Shown here in pieces: positions 10,632-20,850 of a stretch of DNA of 64,000 nt. Position 1 is the stretch's first letter. Every line of letters begins with the position of its first letter. This DNA comes from Tillus elongatus (taxonomy: Eukaryota > Arthropoda > Insecta > Coleoptera > Cleridae), in assembly GCA_964006375.1 (NCBI GenBank), contig OZ023265.1, positions 154,234,547 through 154,298,546 of the forward strand. Direction: 5' to 3'. A program made the translations under genes and the position numbers. Under the pieces are notes generated by a model that made no database searches, was not told the DNA's origin, and saw only the letters and a list, made by a program, of their open reading frames with translations.

Positions 10632-13600
10632 TGAAGTATAATAATTAAGGGGAGCCCTGAATTAGCATTGGTGATACACACACAAACTTAAAAAGTAGAG
10701 AAGACGTTCGTAGACATTTACAGGGGGCGTTAACATTCATAAACTTGATTTGATCATCATGTCACATAATCATAGTATAGTATTCTGATCTTAAAAAATT
10801 AATTCCAGCTGTATGCACTCAAATATCAGTAAAATACCTAATTTGTTAAGGGGTTGTGATGAAACGTCAAACTCCACTGTACGACAGCATATTATTATTG
10901 CATTGGACTCACCACATGACGCCATGCGCGTGACGGTTCTAAAAATAGATAGTCTCATTATCATATCTCGCGTTATTTGTATCATGAGTTTTTCGTTTTC
11001 TACCTATAAGAAAAGGAGAAATGTTGTATTCTAATACTGGCGAGAAGGAAAGTATACAGATACTTCTACTCGCTCGCACAAACTGCGATTGCGTGTATTA
11101 TGAATACAGCAATTGCTGTTTGTCATGGAGTTTTTAGTATAAGATGAATTTCATAGAAATAATTACTCTAATGATTTGTGTAAATCTCGGTTTTCACAAT
11201 CGCTGTTGTTTTGTGTTTTAATAACAGCTGCTAACAGCGATCTTTTAATAGAAGCGATTAAATCACCGGTAGCTATATATCGCTCATCTCTAGTAACTAT
11301 GCTACTAATTACATTCACGTAATATATTGTTATGATATTTATCGTAATTTAATTAGCCCTGCAAATTTACATTAATGGTATTCGTTTCAAATTTATTTAT
11401 GCAGGTAACAAACAAGCCATCAACACAAGTCGTTTTTGGCGAGCAGCCAATGACTGATATAACTGCTATCAATGTGCCATTTGCAGCTGACCCGTCAACT
11501 AGTACTTGGTCTGGTAGCAATGTACCTGTAATGGATTATTCTCGGCCATCAACAAGTGCTGGTTTTTATGAAGAGAAAACTGTTGTAGAGGTACCGCAAA
11601 GATCGTTTAGTAGTTTAGGATTTGCTGAAATGAAAACACCTTCAATGCCACCCACTTTGAAGGAAATGGTGAGTTAAATTCAGTTTTTGCCGTTTATGAA
11701 ATCAGTATAATTTTAAAAAACCTAATATGTTATTCCATCACATTTTATATGGTGTTTAAGTTTGTATAGTCCATGATTAAATAAGTTAGAAACAACTGTT
11801 TTGCAATTTATCTCAACCACTATTAACCAAAATGTGTTGTTGGAAATTTTGTTTATATATTCATTTTACTTGAGAAAATAAATGGTTTATCATTGAACAT
11901 TTTTTATAGGTTGTTACACCGCGCAAACGTAAACTGAAGAAGCAGTTATTCGATGCACGAAAAAAAATTAAACGGCTCAGCAGTAGTGTTCATCATTATA
12001 AGAAGAGAACAGCAACCCTTGCGAATATAATCAAACAACTAAAAGGTAAAGTAACCGACGAAACATTAGAAACATTAATGCAAATAGGACCTAATGAAGA
12101 ATTTTTACAAAGACAATTAGGTCGTAAACATAAGTATGAAAATCAACTTAAAGCTTTTTCTCTTACGCTGCATTATTACTCTCCCAAAGCTTACAGTTTT
12201 GTCAGAAACACATTTAACTCGGCTCTTCCTCATCCAAAAACTATATCTAGATGGTATCAAAGCGTTAATGGGGAAGCTGGTTTTACGTCAGAGGTGTTCA
12301 ACTTATTAAAGTCAAAATCAGAAAGCACAGATGGAAAACTTATATGTTCTTTAGTCATAGATGAGATGGCAATTCGCCAACATATAGAATGGGATGGGGT
12401 AAAATATTATGGGTTTGTAGATTTTGGTACAAATCTTGAGACCGATTGTAACCCTGTAGCCAAGGAAGCTCTTGTTTTTATGCTTGTTAGCATTAATCAA
12501 TCATGGAAGCTTCCTCTTGGATATTTTTTAATCGACTCTTTAAGGGGTACACAAAAACAAAATTTGGTATTACAGTGTTTAACGCTACTAAATGAGTCGG
12601 GCATATACGTGGTCTCAATAACTTTTGATGGGGCAACAAATAACCTAACGTTAGCAAAAGAACTTGGCTGCGATTTGAATTGGAGGAACATTAACTCTAC
12701 GTTTGTTGATCCTAGTTCAGGTAGGAAAATTGCAGTCTTTTTTGATCCATGTCATATGATCAAACTGATAAGAAACACATTAGGCGATAAAAAATTAATA
12801 ATTGATGAGAATGGGGAAAATATAAAGTGGGATTATTTAGTAAAATTAAATGAGTTACAGGATCAGGAGGGCGTTCATTTGGCAAATAAATTAAGAAAAT
12901 CGCATATATTTTATACAAACCAAAAAATGAAGGTTAAATTAGCCACACAACTTTTTAGCCACTCAGTGGCACATTCTTTGGAATATTGCAATGAAGTTTT
13001 ACATCTTGAGGAGTTCAAAGAATGTGAGGGAACTGTGAAATTTATCCGACTTATAAACAATTTATTTGACATTCTTAATTCTAGAAATTTAAACAATTCA
13101 GATTTTAAGAAAGCAATAAACGCAGAAAATTTTGAAAACATTAATGTATTTTTAAGAGAGCTATCACAATATTTAACGTCACTTAGGATAATTGATGGAA
13201 CGCTTCTGTGTGAGAGTGGTAGAAAAATGGGTATAATTGGCTTTTTATTTTGCATACAAAGTTTGCAATTTGTTTATAAAACTTTAATTGCCGACAATAA
13301 TTTTTTGCTGTATTTTCCCACTTACAAAATCAGTCAGGATCATATTGAGCTTTTTTTTGGGCAAATTAGATCCATGGGAGGCTATAACAATAACCCATCA
13401 GCAAAGCAATTTAAAAGTGCATATAAAAGGATGATGGTGCATCTTGAATTAAAAGATTCATTTAAAGGAAATTGTATCCCTTTGGAAGCAATTCCTATTC
13501 TGTCACCCATTGAGGTAATAAATAAAACTTGTGGGCGAGAACGAATATCTGAAGAACCAGATGAAGACATGAGTCAAATAGATAATTTTGACGACGACAC

Positions 13601-14117
13601 AGTTCTTCAAATATTAGATATGAATATATCAGAGTTTAAGAAAGAAGTCGTGACATATATATCTGGCTATGTAGTAAGGAAAATAACAAAAGCTCTGAGA
13701 TGCGAAGAATGCGCGGGTGAACTTGTTGGGGAGAGGTCTGCGTTATTAACATCGTTTATAGATCAGAAAGACAAAGGTCAACTCCTCACATACCCATCTG
13801 ACGATGTAATATCTATTTGCACTATTGCAGAAAAAGTTCTTCAAACATACTTAAATGAATCTGCGGTGATTATAAATGTAAAGGAAATAAACATGCGAAT
13901 ATTAAAAACTATAATAAACCAAAACAGCATATTTAAAAAACTTGAAGTTCACTTTCGAGAACAAAATCTTTTGACTTGCCATTATGGCCATCTAATTAAA
14001 CTAATATCATCTATGTATGTTTCTATTAGAATACATCATTATAACAAAAATCTATTTGATAAAAGTAGAAGTTTAAGGGCTGTTTATAACAAACTTCTCT
14101 TATTTAAGGGCCAATAA
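9256..14117 (+). CDS. THAP-domain P-element-type transposase, four exons, open
   Basis: Exons 9256-9338, 9682-9853, 11405-11668 and 11910-14117 join with GT/AG borders and no frame loss to 908 residues, about the length of THAP9. Residues 1-85 are a THAP zinc finger (C4, C9, P30, W39, C57), but the final ligand, normally His, is N60. Residues 174-230 are basic and helical (a likely leucine-zipper region). The RNase H-like DDE/D fold has VIDE at D324, FDGATNN at D413, FDPCHMIKLIRN at 450-461 (a P-family signature) and DHIELFFGQIR with E653. The roughly 240 residues between D413 and E653 fit the GTP-binding insertion of P transposases. Near the end, GYVVRKITKALRCEEC has a CxxC pair. No P-like terminal repeats were seen, so it could be an autonomous transposon or a domesticated gene. 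Confidence 0.88.
9682..9853 (+). CDS. Exon 2 of P-type transposase: rest of THAP
   Basis: The acceptor TATTTTCAG leads into FPKAGERYEAWKRAL, the conserved Pro and Trp of THAP, then VCNLNF where CxxH is expected. The exon ends SSIPVL, the place of the AVPTL-like box, with donor GTAAGT. Total phase with exon 1 is zero. Confidence 0.85.
9899..9978. repeat. (TA)n microsatellite in intron 2
   Basis: About 80 bp of pure TA shortly after the exon 2 donor. Confidence 0.95.
10552..10629. repeat. Second (TA)n microsatellite in intron 2
   Basis: About 78 bp of pure TA. Unlike most tracts here it is not flanked by recognisable HINE blocks. Confidence 0.95.
11405..11668 (+). CDS. Exon 3 of P-type transposase: linker
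   Basis: Eighty-eight codons of low-complexity, Ser/Thr/Pro-rich linker (STSTWSGSNVPV, SRPSTSAGF) between the THAP finger and the basic region. The acceptor is TTATGCAG and the donor GTGAGT. It is phase 0 on both sides, so skipping it would keep the frame. Confidence 0.8.
11910..14117 (+). CDS. Exon 4 of P-type transposase: catalytic domain
   Basis: The acceptor TTTTTATAG opens into VVTPRKRKLKKQLFDARKK, so the true exon starts 168 bases before the first in-frame ATG at 12078. The frame then stays open for 735 codons to TAA at 14115-14117 and carries all the catalytic motifs. The absence of any stop or frameshift in 2.2 kb contrasts with every other transposase in the window. Confidence 0.88.
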   Translation, partial: VVTPRKRKLKKQLFDARKKIKRLSSSVHHYKKRTATLANIIKQLKGKVTDETLETLMQIGPNEEFLQRQLGRKHKYENQLKAFSLTLHYYSPKAYSFVRNTFNSALPHPKTISRWYQSVNGEAGFTSEVFNLLKSKSESTDGKLICSLVIDEMAIRQHIEWDGVKYYGFVDFGTNLETDCNPVAKEALVFMLVSINQSWKLPLGYFLIDSLRGTQKQNLVLQCLTLLNESGIYVVSITFDGATNNLTLAKELGCDLNWRNINSTFVDPSSGRKIAVFFDPCHMIKLIRNTLGDKKLIIDENGENIKWDYLVKLNELQDQEGVHLANKLRKSHIFYTNQKMKVKLATQLFSHSVAHSLEYCNEVLHLEEFKECEGTVKFIRLINNLFDILNSRNLNNSDFKKAINAENFENINVFLRELSQYLTSLRIIDGTLLCESGRKMGIIGFLFCIQSLQFVYKTLIADNNFLLYFPTYKISQDHIELFFGQIRSMGGYNNNPSAKQFKSAYKRMMVHLELKDSFKGNCIPLEAIPILSPIEVINKTCGRERISEEPDEDMSQIDNFDDDTVLQILDMNISEFKKEVVTYISGYVVRKITKALRCEECAGELVGERSALLTSFIDQKDKGQLLTYPSDDVISICTIAEKVLQTYLNESAVIINVKEINMRILKTIINQNSIFKKLEVHFREQNLLTCHYGHLIKLISSMYVSIRIHHYNKNLFDKSRSLRAVYNKLLLFKGQ

Positions 14118-14193
14118 TTCAGTGTACATTTCAAGTACTCGTATGTCCTTCAAATAATGTTATCGGGAAGTTATTATGTCTTATAATATGACC

Positions 14194-14199
14194 AATAAA
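14194..14199 (+). terminator. Poly(A) signal for the P-type transposase
   Basis: AATAAA lies 77 bases after the stop codon, a usual distance for a compact 3' end. Confidence 0.5.
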
Positions 14200-14560
14200 T
14201 TTTAGCTTCCTCTCGATTTCTTTGAGCAAGCCTCTTTATTCGTTCACCTCTCCTAGCAAACTTTGAAGCGTCTTTCTATCAACCTGCACTGTCTTTGACA
14301 TTTTTCTTGTCTACATTTCAAAAGCTTATATTCTCTTCATATCCTGCTTAACTACAGCTCAAGTTTCCGCCCCATACATTACCATACTCCATACACGTAC
14401 GACTTGCATTTGTTCCTCATGGACAGGTTAAAATGTTTATTAGTGAGAACAGTACTTTGGTTATTGAATGCTTATTTTGCCATCGCGATCCTCTTCAGAC
14501 CTTTCCTACACTTACCATCATCTGTGATAATACTTCCAATCAATTATTTGAAATAATCTA
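14200..14560 (-). pseudogene. LINE reverse transcriptase C-terminal remnant
   Basis: The minus strand in shifting frames gives MVMYGAETWAVVKQD, EMWTRKMSKTVQVDRK-like text and LLKEIERKLKFIGHI. This is the C-terminal region common to RTE/R4-type LINE polymerases (YGSETWT, RILGHI). Several frameshifts and stops make it clearly dead. It abuts the end of the P-type gene. Confidence 0.5.
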
Positions 14561-14591
14561 ATAAATCAAGCGTCATGTTATAAGATTTAAA

Positions 14592-15560
14592 AGCTACTTT
14601 TGTATTTGTATAGGTATTCAAAATTTGTGAAATGCACACGTAACGCAATCTACATCGATCAAACTTCTAGAAATTTTAACACCCGATACAAAGAACATAT
14701 TTTTGCATTTAGAAATAACCATGCTGACAAATCTACATTTGCAAAACATATTATTGATACCCAACATAGACCCACAGTAAATAACGGCATAAAACCACAA
14801 CATTTTTGTCATGACAAGTGTAAACTAGACTTGTTTTAAGCTTTAGAAGTAAAAAAGCATATACACGACAATATTTAGGATTTCTGAGATATTCTTCTTC
14901 CTAATTAAATAAATCAGACAACATAAATCTAACTATTTTTTCCAAAAAGTTGTTATAAGACATGATGTGTGTCGATATTTTCATTGTATAGTCTGCTTTA
15001 TTAATGTGTTTGTTTAGTTATTTTATTGTTGTAATTGTTATTATAGTTATTACTGTTATAGGTTTCTTCTATCTTTATGTTAAATATTGATATACATCAC
15101 GTAGACATTTTAAAGGCGTCATCCGTCATATTTGTTTTATTTTATTTCCACTTTTAAAGATTTTTTTGATTATAACATCATAAAATAGCAACAGATCTTT
15201 ATTTGTAATTGTCATGATTTCGTATTAATTCAAATTTTTTCTGTCTGAGGATACTATCAAGCAGCAAAACCAGTAACAGAGACGTTGAAGAACATCTAGA
15301 ATTCAGAAGGGCCACTTGCTCCAGTTAGCTTACGCGCTGGCTACGTCCTTCACCTACAAAAACGAAAACCAACAGTGAAGCCAGAGAAGTAGTCTCCAAG
15401 TCTGTATGAAGTATGGACCAGTTTCATGAAGTAAGGGCAACAGCAATCAATGAAATTAATCTCTATTTCTTTAAAAAAGACAAGGAATGTTAACATTAAT
15501 TTGTAAACAGTACAATGTACTTTATTTTGTATTTTCTTCTGTTGTTGAAATAAAAACTAT
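14592..15560 (+). mobile_element. Penelope-like element 3' fragment with terminal repeat (family 3)
   Basis: 14600-14839 encodes a GIY-YIG endonuclease piece: KCTRNAIYIDQTSRNFNTRY, then KEHIFAFRN and FAKHIIDTQHRP. The usual YIGQT motif has become YIDQT. After KLDLF the frame breaks. 15170-15560 is the terminal (pLTR-like) region, shared with 46130-46535, and contains a degraded hammerhead at 15240-15281. Only the 3' third of an element remains. Confidence 0.7.
15240..15281 (+). ncRNA. Decayed hammerhead-ribozyme motif (Penelope family 3)
   Basis: Stem I TCTGT/ACAGA encloses CTGAGGA (acceptable core), a damaged stem II, AAAA in place of GAAA, and CCAGTA. Together with the 46368 copy it implies an ancestral ribozyme, but this copy lacks an essential G and should be inactive. 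Confidence 0.5.
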
Positions 15561-15589
15561 TATTATTTATCTAACCTTTTGAATATAAA

Positions 15590-16040
15590 ACTTTATCCAA
15601 TATATTCATCCAACAATTTATCCAACCAATAACCCAAAAAATATTTCACTGATTTGGAGAAAATTTTGGAATTACGCTTATTTTGCTAATGGCTTGGATG
15701 AGTTCGTTCATCAGATCTTAACACATAGTTTTTCCTAACAAAAAATTAAATATATTTTTTTAAACGCAATAGCTTTCAAATTGTTTAAGTGATTGGAACG
15801 AAAATTTACAACTTAAAAGAACATACAGAGATGTGGTTGTGTACCAATTTTCAAGTCTTTTGATCAAAGAAAAATGAAGTTATTCGAAATTAATAATAAA
15901 ATAATCCTCGACATCACTTCAAATTCTGTAATGCAATATCTACAATGTTGGACAAAGGCAGAGCAATACAGCACCTGTACTGTTATGCTATTTAAATAAA
16001 TTGTAGATAAAATCTAAACAATGGAAGTTACAACCATTGC
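15590..16040 (+). repeat. HINE block B variant
   Basis: The sequence from AATAACCCAAAAAATATTTCAC through GCTAATGGCTTGGATGAGTT and ATGCAATATCTACAATGTTG is repeated at 45200-45610. Both lack the standard tail. This is a distinct sub-family of the block B side of the repeat. Confidence 0.6.
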
Positions 16041-16900
16041 CAGATGTCAAGATGTTGCTGACCAGGATTGCCCGATCTTCAGAAATTTCATGTAGTTAAA
16101 CCTTTCATGTATAAACATATGAAATTTTTACAACTTCTGATAATAAAGAAAACATTTTATAAAATTTAATTTTATCAGTCAGTTAAAAAATACTGTATTT
16201 AATACCTGCAAATTTCGAATTACCCATTTCTCATGATTTTTAACTTAGGTATCCCTCCGATCATAATTTACTCTATCCGACAACTTTGTTAGACTGCGTC
16301 TGTGCTGAAGCTCAGCTGTCATTTGTCATTGTGTGGTAGTGTTATTTATTGACAATATCAAATTGGAAATTTAGGACAGTAGAAACAGACACCATAAACA
16401 AAGAAGAAATTGGAAATTTAGCCTCTAGTGTAGGTTTTTGACATGATACCATTACTAGAGAGATATGATAATGTGGCAGCATAATAATATTATGCTAATG
16501 CTGTGGTACAGTCAGTTTGGCGTTTCATCACATCTCGTAACACACCAGCTGTTGTGTGCATACAGTTAGATGTAATTTTGTATTATCAGAATACTACTGT
16601 AACATGATGAAATCAAGTTTATAACTGTTAACATACTGTAAATAATTTCTCCACTTTTCAAGTTTGTGTTGCTGCAATGTTAATTAAGGGTTCCCTTAAT
16701 TATACGCTTATTGTGCTTATAAATGTAATATAAAAATAAATGAAAATGCAAGTGAACCTATTTAATTTAGCTCTGTATTCTACATTATCTGAAAAAGACA
16801 TTATAGGCGACGAAGTAGAATGTAATTTCGGTAAATTTGCAGTTGACTGCATGAGGGTTTTAGATATTTTTTTCCAGCAACATGCTTAGAACCTTCCTCG
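16040..16900. other. Unassigned AT-rich stretch
   Basis: No coding frame, repeat end or RNA motif that I can support. Confidence 0.3.
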
Positions 16901-16903
16901 GCC

Positions 16904-17240
16904 ACAAGGCAAATTTTCTGGCAAACAACCCCCAAGAAAATTAAGGGACTTTGAAAACATGCGTTTTTCACATTTTACAGCAATACCTCCTTTAAACCCT
17001 GTCTACCCCATATTCGCCCAGGTCCAGCAACCTTCTTGGGGGTTGCTCACAAGAAATTTTTCTTGTGCTTTATGCTTTGAAGGTAGTTGTATGCATGCAC
17101 AAGGGGAAGGAGAACCCCCCGAATTTTTGGGTGAGGAGCAGAAACCCTCTTCCTCCTGGGGGTTCTTCTCCTGCATGCATACAATCACCCTCAATGCATC
17201 AACCAAAGGATTTTTTTTCCAGCTTTCTAGTGTATTTTTC
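16904..17240. repeat. Partial foldback element
   Basis: TTAAACCCTGTCTACCCC, ACAAGAAATTTTTCTTG and an inverted pair around GCATGCACAAGGGG / CTCCTGCATGC relate this to the foldback elements at 32883 and 53153. Its outer ends are missing. The short frames over it are by-products of the palindrome. Confidence 0.55.
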
Positions 17241-17442
17241 TAGAGTATATTTCCTGTTTATCAATTGCTTTGTTTGAGTTTTGTATCCAAATTACTCTAT
17301 AAATATATGTCATAGATCATGTTTTTGCTTGTCCTTCTTTACCTTGTTTTACTGTTCCTAATTAAATAAATTAATTTTCATAACTTTTAATATAAGGCTA
17401 AATCTTACAGCTTATATAAATATATTATTTAATATTGTTATG

Positions 17443-17500
17443 AAAATTCACTATCATAACGCACTTGCTGCGTTCCGAACCTTTTTAGGTTACCTATTTA
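17443..17500 (+). repeat. HINE 3' tail
   Basis: GAAAATTCACTATCATAACG followed by CACTTGCTGCGT, the inverted repeat plus terminal hairpin, without the rest of the element. Confidence 0.7.
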
Positions 17501-17619
17501 TACAAAAGCTTAAGAAATTCATGAATAAGCATTACATTTCAATGATTGAATAATTTCAGTTTTATTTCTAACCAAACTAAAAATTCCTAAATACGTCCCT
17601 GACGTTTCTCCCACTCAAG

Positions 17620-18770
17620 TCACCGAACTCCGCCCAGTTTGGAAAAGTGTACAGGCTTCTTGTATTGCAAAACTGCACCTTTGTTACCTCTATCCCTTAC
17701 AACCTCTTTGGGAAGGACCGAACTCCTCGATGACATTTAGAGTCTGAGGTTCTGGGAATGGTGTCAGACCTGATGTCCACAGTAGAGATCTGTCATTCAA
17801 AACCATCCTGCCGGAAAGGAAGGACTGGGAACGAAACCAAACTACAATATTGAGGGGAGATCTCTGCTGGTACACTGACCCCTCCAGAACCAATCGGGGG
17901 GCAGAATCTGGCGCATATGGGAGCAACACCGATGCAAGAATATTATATAGTCTCGAAAATTATGCAACCATACAGCAGGCAGAAGTGTATGCCATCGAGA
18001 TGTGTGCAAGGGAAATTATACAAACCATTGCACATGCAAATCGATAAAAATATATTCAGATAGCCAAGCTGCAATAAAGGCACTTTCCTACCGTTGCAAT
18101 TCAAAAATGGTATGAACGTGTAAACCTGCCCTCAACGAACCATGCAGCTGCAATGAGGTGTCGCTGGTCTGGATACCGGGTCACTCGGACCGCGATGATA
18201 ATATAGCGGCCGACGTGCTTGCAATGGATGGCGCGCAGGAGGACTTTATCGGACCAGAACCTGTACTGAGGATATCGTTATGCACAGCAAAACGCACCGT
18301 AAAGACCTGGACAATCCAGCAATGGTAAAATCTGTCAGAATTAGCACACTCTAAGGCCTTCATAAACGGCCTTTCAGAGTCGAGGACTAAAAAAACTTCT
18401 AGAGCTAAACACACAACAACTGAGAACTCTAGTCGGCCTGTATACAGGACACTGCCGCTTGCGTCACCACATGTACCAAATTGGTCTCGGTCAAGAGATC
18501 GAGTGCCGGCTGTGTATGGAGAGTGACGAAACAGCAGAGCACGTGCTATGTTCCTGTCCGGCTACTGACGGGACAAGACAGCTGCTCTTTGACAAGACAA
18601 AGCTTGCATCAGAAGATCTGGGTCAACTTTCGCCCACAAAAATTGTCGACCTCTGTAGGAGGATTTTTTGGGCGAAATATAAGACAATTAAGCGTGAGCC
18701 GAAATAGATCTTAAGGTCGTAGTGGACGGACCGTTATCACCCACTCAGAATTTAACCTATCCAATCTAAC
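17620..18770 (+). pseudogene. I-like LINE RNase H and C-terminal zinc region
   Basis: Frames in order: RGDLCWYTDPSRTNRGAESG (RNase H first Asp, with TDGS changed to TDPS), QQAEVYAIEMCA (Glu), a frameshifted IQIAKLQ/DSQAA region, then VSLVWIPGHSDRDDNIAADV (final Asp). A separate 82-codon frame (18459-18707) has ECRLCMESDETAEHVLCSC, the C/H-rich knuckle found after RNase H in I-superfamily LINEs. At least two frameshifts and several stops. It ends at the mariner-like element near 18775. A better preserved relative is at 63360-64000. Confidence 0.75.
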
Positions 18771-18777
18771 CTATATA

Positions 18778-20669
18778 CAGGCTGGCCCACGTCGAGTAAT
18801 GTATTAGATTATTTCCGAAAATATACATTTTTGAGTGCTGAAAATTTGTATACGGGGGTTCCCGAAGATGCTTTATTTAATCGAAATAGGTTACAAAATG
18901 GGGGACTTCCGGTTACATCGTAAATAGATATAAACATCGTTATTTCAAATAGAACACTCTGTATATTATTGCATTTTTAGAATACTAATCTAATTTTAGG
19001 TTAAAAGTGATTAGAGTATGCTCTCCCTATCTTCAACTGTTTTTGAGTTATGTCAATTTATTTGAGAATTCTGTTCAAGAGGAGGCGGATTTAATGAAGG
19101 TGATTTCGTGTCGTGTTAGGATGCTGAAAATTCTTTTATTTGTCAGACACGTTTCAAGGCCATTAAGCTTCGACATGATTGTGTGGAAAAATTGTTTCAT
19201 ATACAGGTGTTTTGTAAGATGTATTAGAATTTGATGTGCTTTAAAATACAATAACTCATTTCTTTCAAATGGAACACCCTATATATTATCTTCTCATTGA
19301 ATAGAGCAGATAATTGTCTTTCAAACTGTATTAGCATTCCCTATACCTAAAGTTGATAATTGTCGAGATATTTGCGGTTTACCAAAAAAAAAAAAAGACA
19401 AATTTAGGAGTATGTCTAAAATCTGTATGAATTCTAAGAGTGCTATGTGATGTTTGACATTTTCACGTTTATTGTCAGTTGAGTGAGTTCTTTTGTCTTT
19501 GTTGTCTGAATTAATAGGAATTCTACATTATAATGAATAATGCCAGCTATTCAAACGAGCAATTGCTGAATTTATTTTATTTTCATGGGGTGTGCAACAG
19601 GGTGGTCAGCAGAACATCTCGGCTGTTTAATGATAGGTATCCCGAGTCCTCGCCAATGAACTCGTTGAAATTCAGACGTTATGAAACCAATTTCTTGAAA
19701 ACGGGAAGTTGCACGATTAAACAAACATCAAGATCAGTTCCAGTTACAGAAGACAAAGACACACAAATTTCTGTGTTGTCTTATTTCGAAGCTCATCCAA
19801 AGGCGTCAATACGTTCAGACACCGCAACGATCCTTTATTTCTGAAAAGCATAATTTAGATCGACGAAACAAAGACGTCCCATGAAGGAATATTTACCAGA
19901 CATAATATTCACTACTGGGCTCAAGACAATCCTCATGTCAAAAGAGAACGCTGTTTTCAGAGAAAATTCAGCTTCAATTGTTTGCTCCTATGATGGATGA
20001 TAAAATATCGTACTGCATTTACGATAATAATCTGACAGCTGTGCAATACCTAGAGATTTTGCGAACCACTGTCTCTGATTTCTTGGAAAATTTACCACTT
20101 ACTGCGTATGTGAATTGTTGGTATCAACTAGATGGGGCTCCTGCGCATTGTTCAGCAGAGGTGAGGAGCTTTTTAAATGATGAATTCGGAGAGGGGTGGA
20201 TGGGACGCGGCGGAACATACAATTGGCCCCCACGGTCGCCCGACCACACTCCTCTGGATTTTTACCTATGTGGTAAATTGAAATCAGATGTTTATGCGAC
20301 TCCAGTCAACACTATGGAAGAACTTGAAGATAGAGTCCGTAATTGTTTGGATAATATTGATCCCGCAGAAATACGGCGTACAACAAGTGAATCAGTTTTA
20401 ATACGCTTAGAGCGATGTATTGATGCGAATGGTACACATTTTGAACAATATCAATCATGAGTTTCTTAGCTAGTCATAATCATTTTCAACTTTCAATACT
20501 TTTGGTTATTCTCTGTTGTTTGTTGAAATTTCATAAATATTAAATTAGTTATTTTTTTTGGAAATTATTTCCATTAAATAGAGCATCTTCGGAAACCCCC
20601 GTATACAATTTTTAGCACTCAAAAATGTATATTTTCGGAAATAATCTAATACATTACTCGACGTGGGAC

Positions 20670-20675
<6 letters not shown>
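18778..20675 (+). mobile_element. Mariner-like element 1 with 108-bp inverted repeats
   Basis: Left end CAGGCTGGCCCACGTCGAG (18778) and the complement of the right end TAGGGTGTCCCACGTCGAG (20675) begin matching inverted repeats of about 108 bp; both contain GTATACGGGGGTT. TA flanks each end. The transposase lies inside on plus. Two extra mariner-end motifs (AACACTCTGTATATTATTG near 18960, AACACCCTATATATTATC near 19270) suggest a smaller nested insertion in the 5' part. The right end merges into a (TA)n tract. Confidence 0.85.
19533..20460 (+). pseudogene. Mariner-like transposase, internally deleted
   Basis: The N-terminal frame (19533-19844) starts MNNASYSNEQLLNLFYFHG, the DUF4817-type helix-turn-helix, and ends in a stop. 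The C-terminal frame (19978-20460) holds WYQLDGAPAHCS, the second catalytic Asp, and WPPRSPDHTPLDFYLCG, the third. Thirty-six residues separate the two Asp. The block with the first catalytic Asp is lost between the frames, where only NIHYWAQDN-like text survives. The natural C-terminus RCIDANGTHFEQY is intact. Cannot be active. Confidence 0.85.

Positions 20676-20754
<79 letters not shown>
20673..20754. repeat. (TA)n microsatellite
   Basis: Pure TA of about 82 bp between the right end of mariner-like element 1 and a decayed block A. Confidence 0.95.
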
Positions 20755-20762
<8 letters not shown>

Positions 20763-20850
20763 TCAAAACGACCTTGAAAATGGATTTTAGGGGCTCTAAC
20801 TCGCGCTCTATTTTTTAAAAATTCCGAAAGTCTAATTTAAATTTTATAAT
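20755..20850 (-). repeat. Decayed HINE block A
   Basis: On minus this reads GAGCGCGAGTTAGAGCCCCT, then AAATCCATTTTCAAGGTCGTTT, recognisable against GAGCGCGAACTAGGCCCCCT of good copies. It points away from the TA tract as expected for one half of a HINE element. Confidence 0.55.

Larger units (their letters stand above)
9854..11404 (+). other. Intron 2 with two (TA)n tracts
   Basis: This 1551-bp intron holds TA tracts at 9899-9978 and 10552-10629. A faint inverted similarity between 10011 (CAGTGATGGCTAT) and 11300 (complement AGAGATGAGCGATAT) may be a hAT-like MITE, but no 8-bp target duplication is evident. No reading frame in it looks real. Confidence 0.5.

Noticed and set aside
10011..11300. 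hAT-like MITE in intron 2 of the P-type gene
   Set aside because: The end similarity is short and I could not find an 8-bp target duplication, so it is only mentioned under the intron.
12911..13255. 114-codon minus-strand frame inside the P-type transposase
   Set aside because: Shadow of the intact plus-strand coding exon, with no motif of its own.
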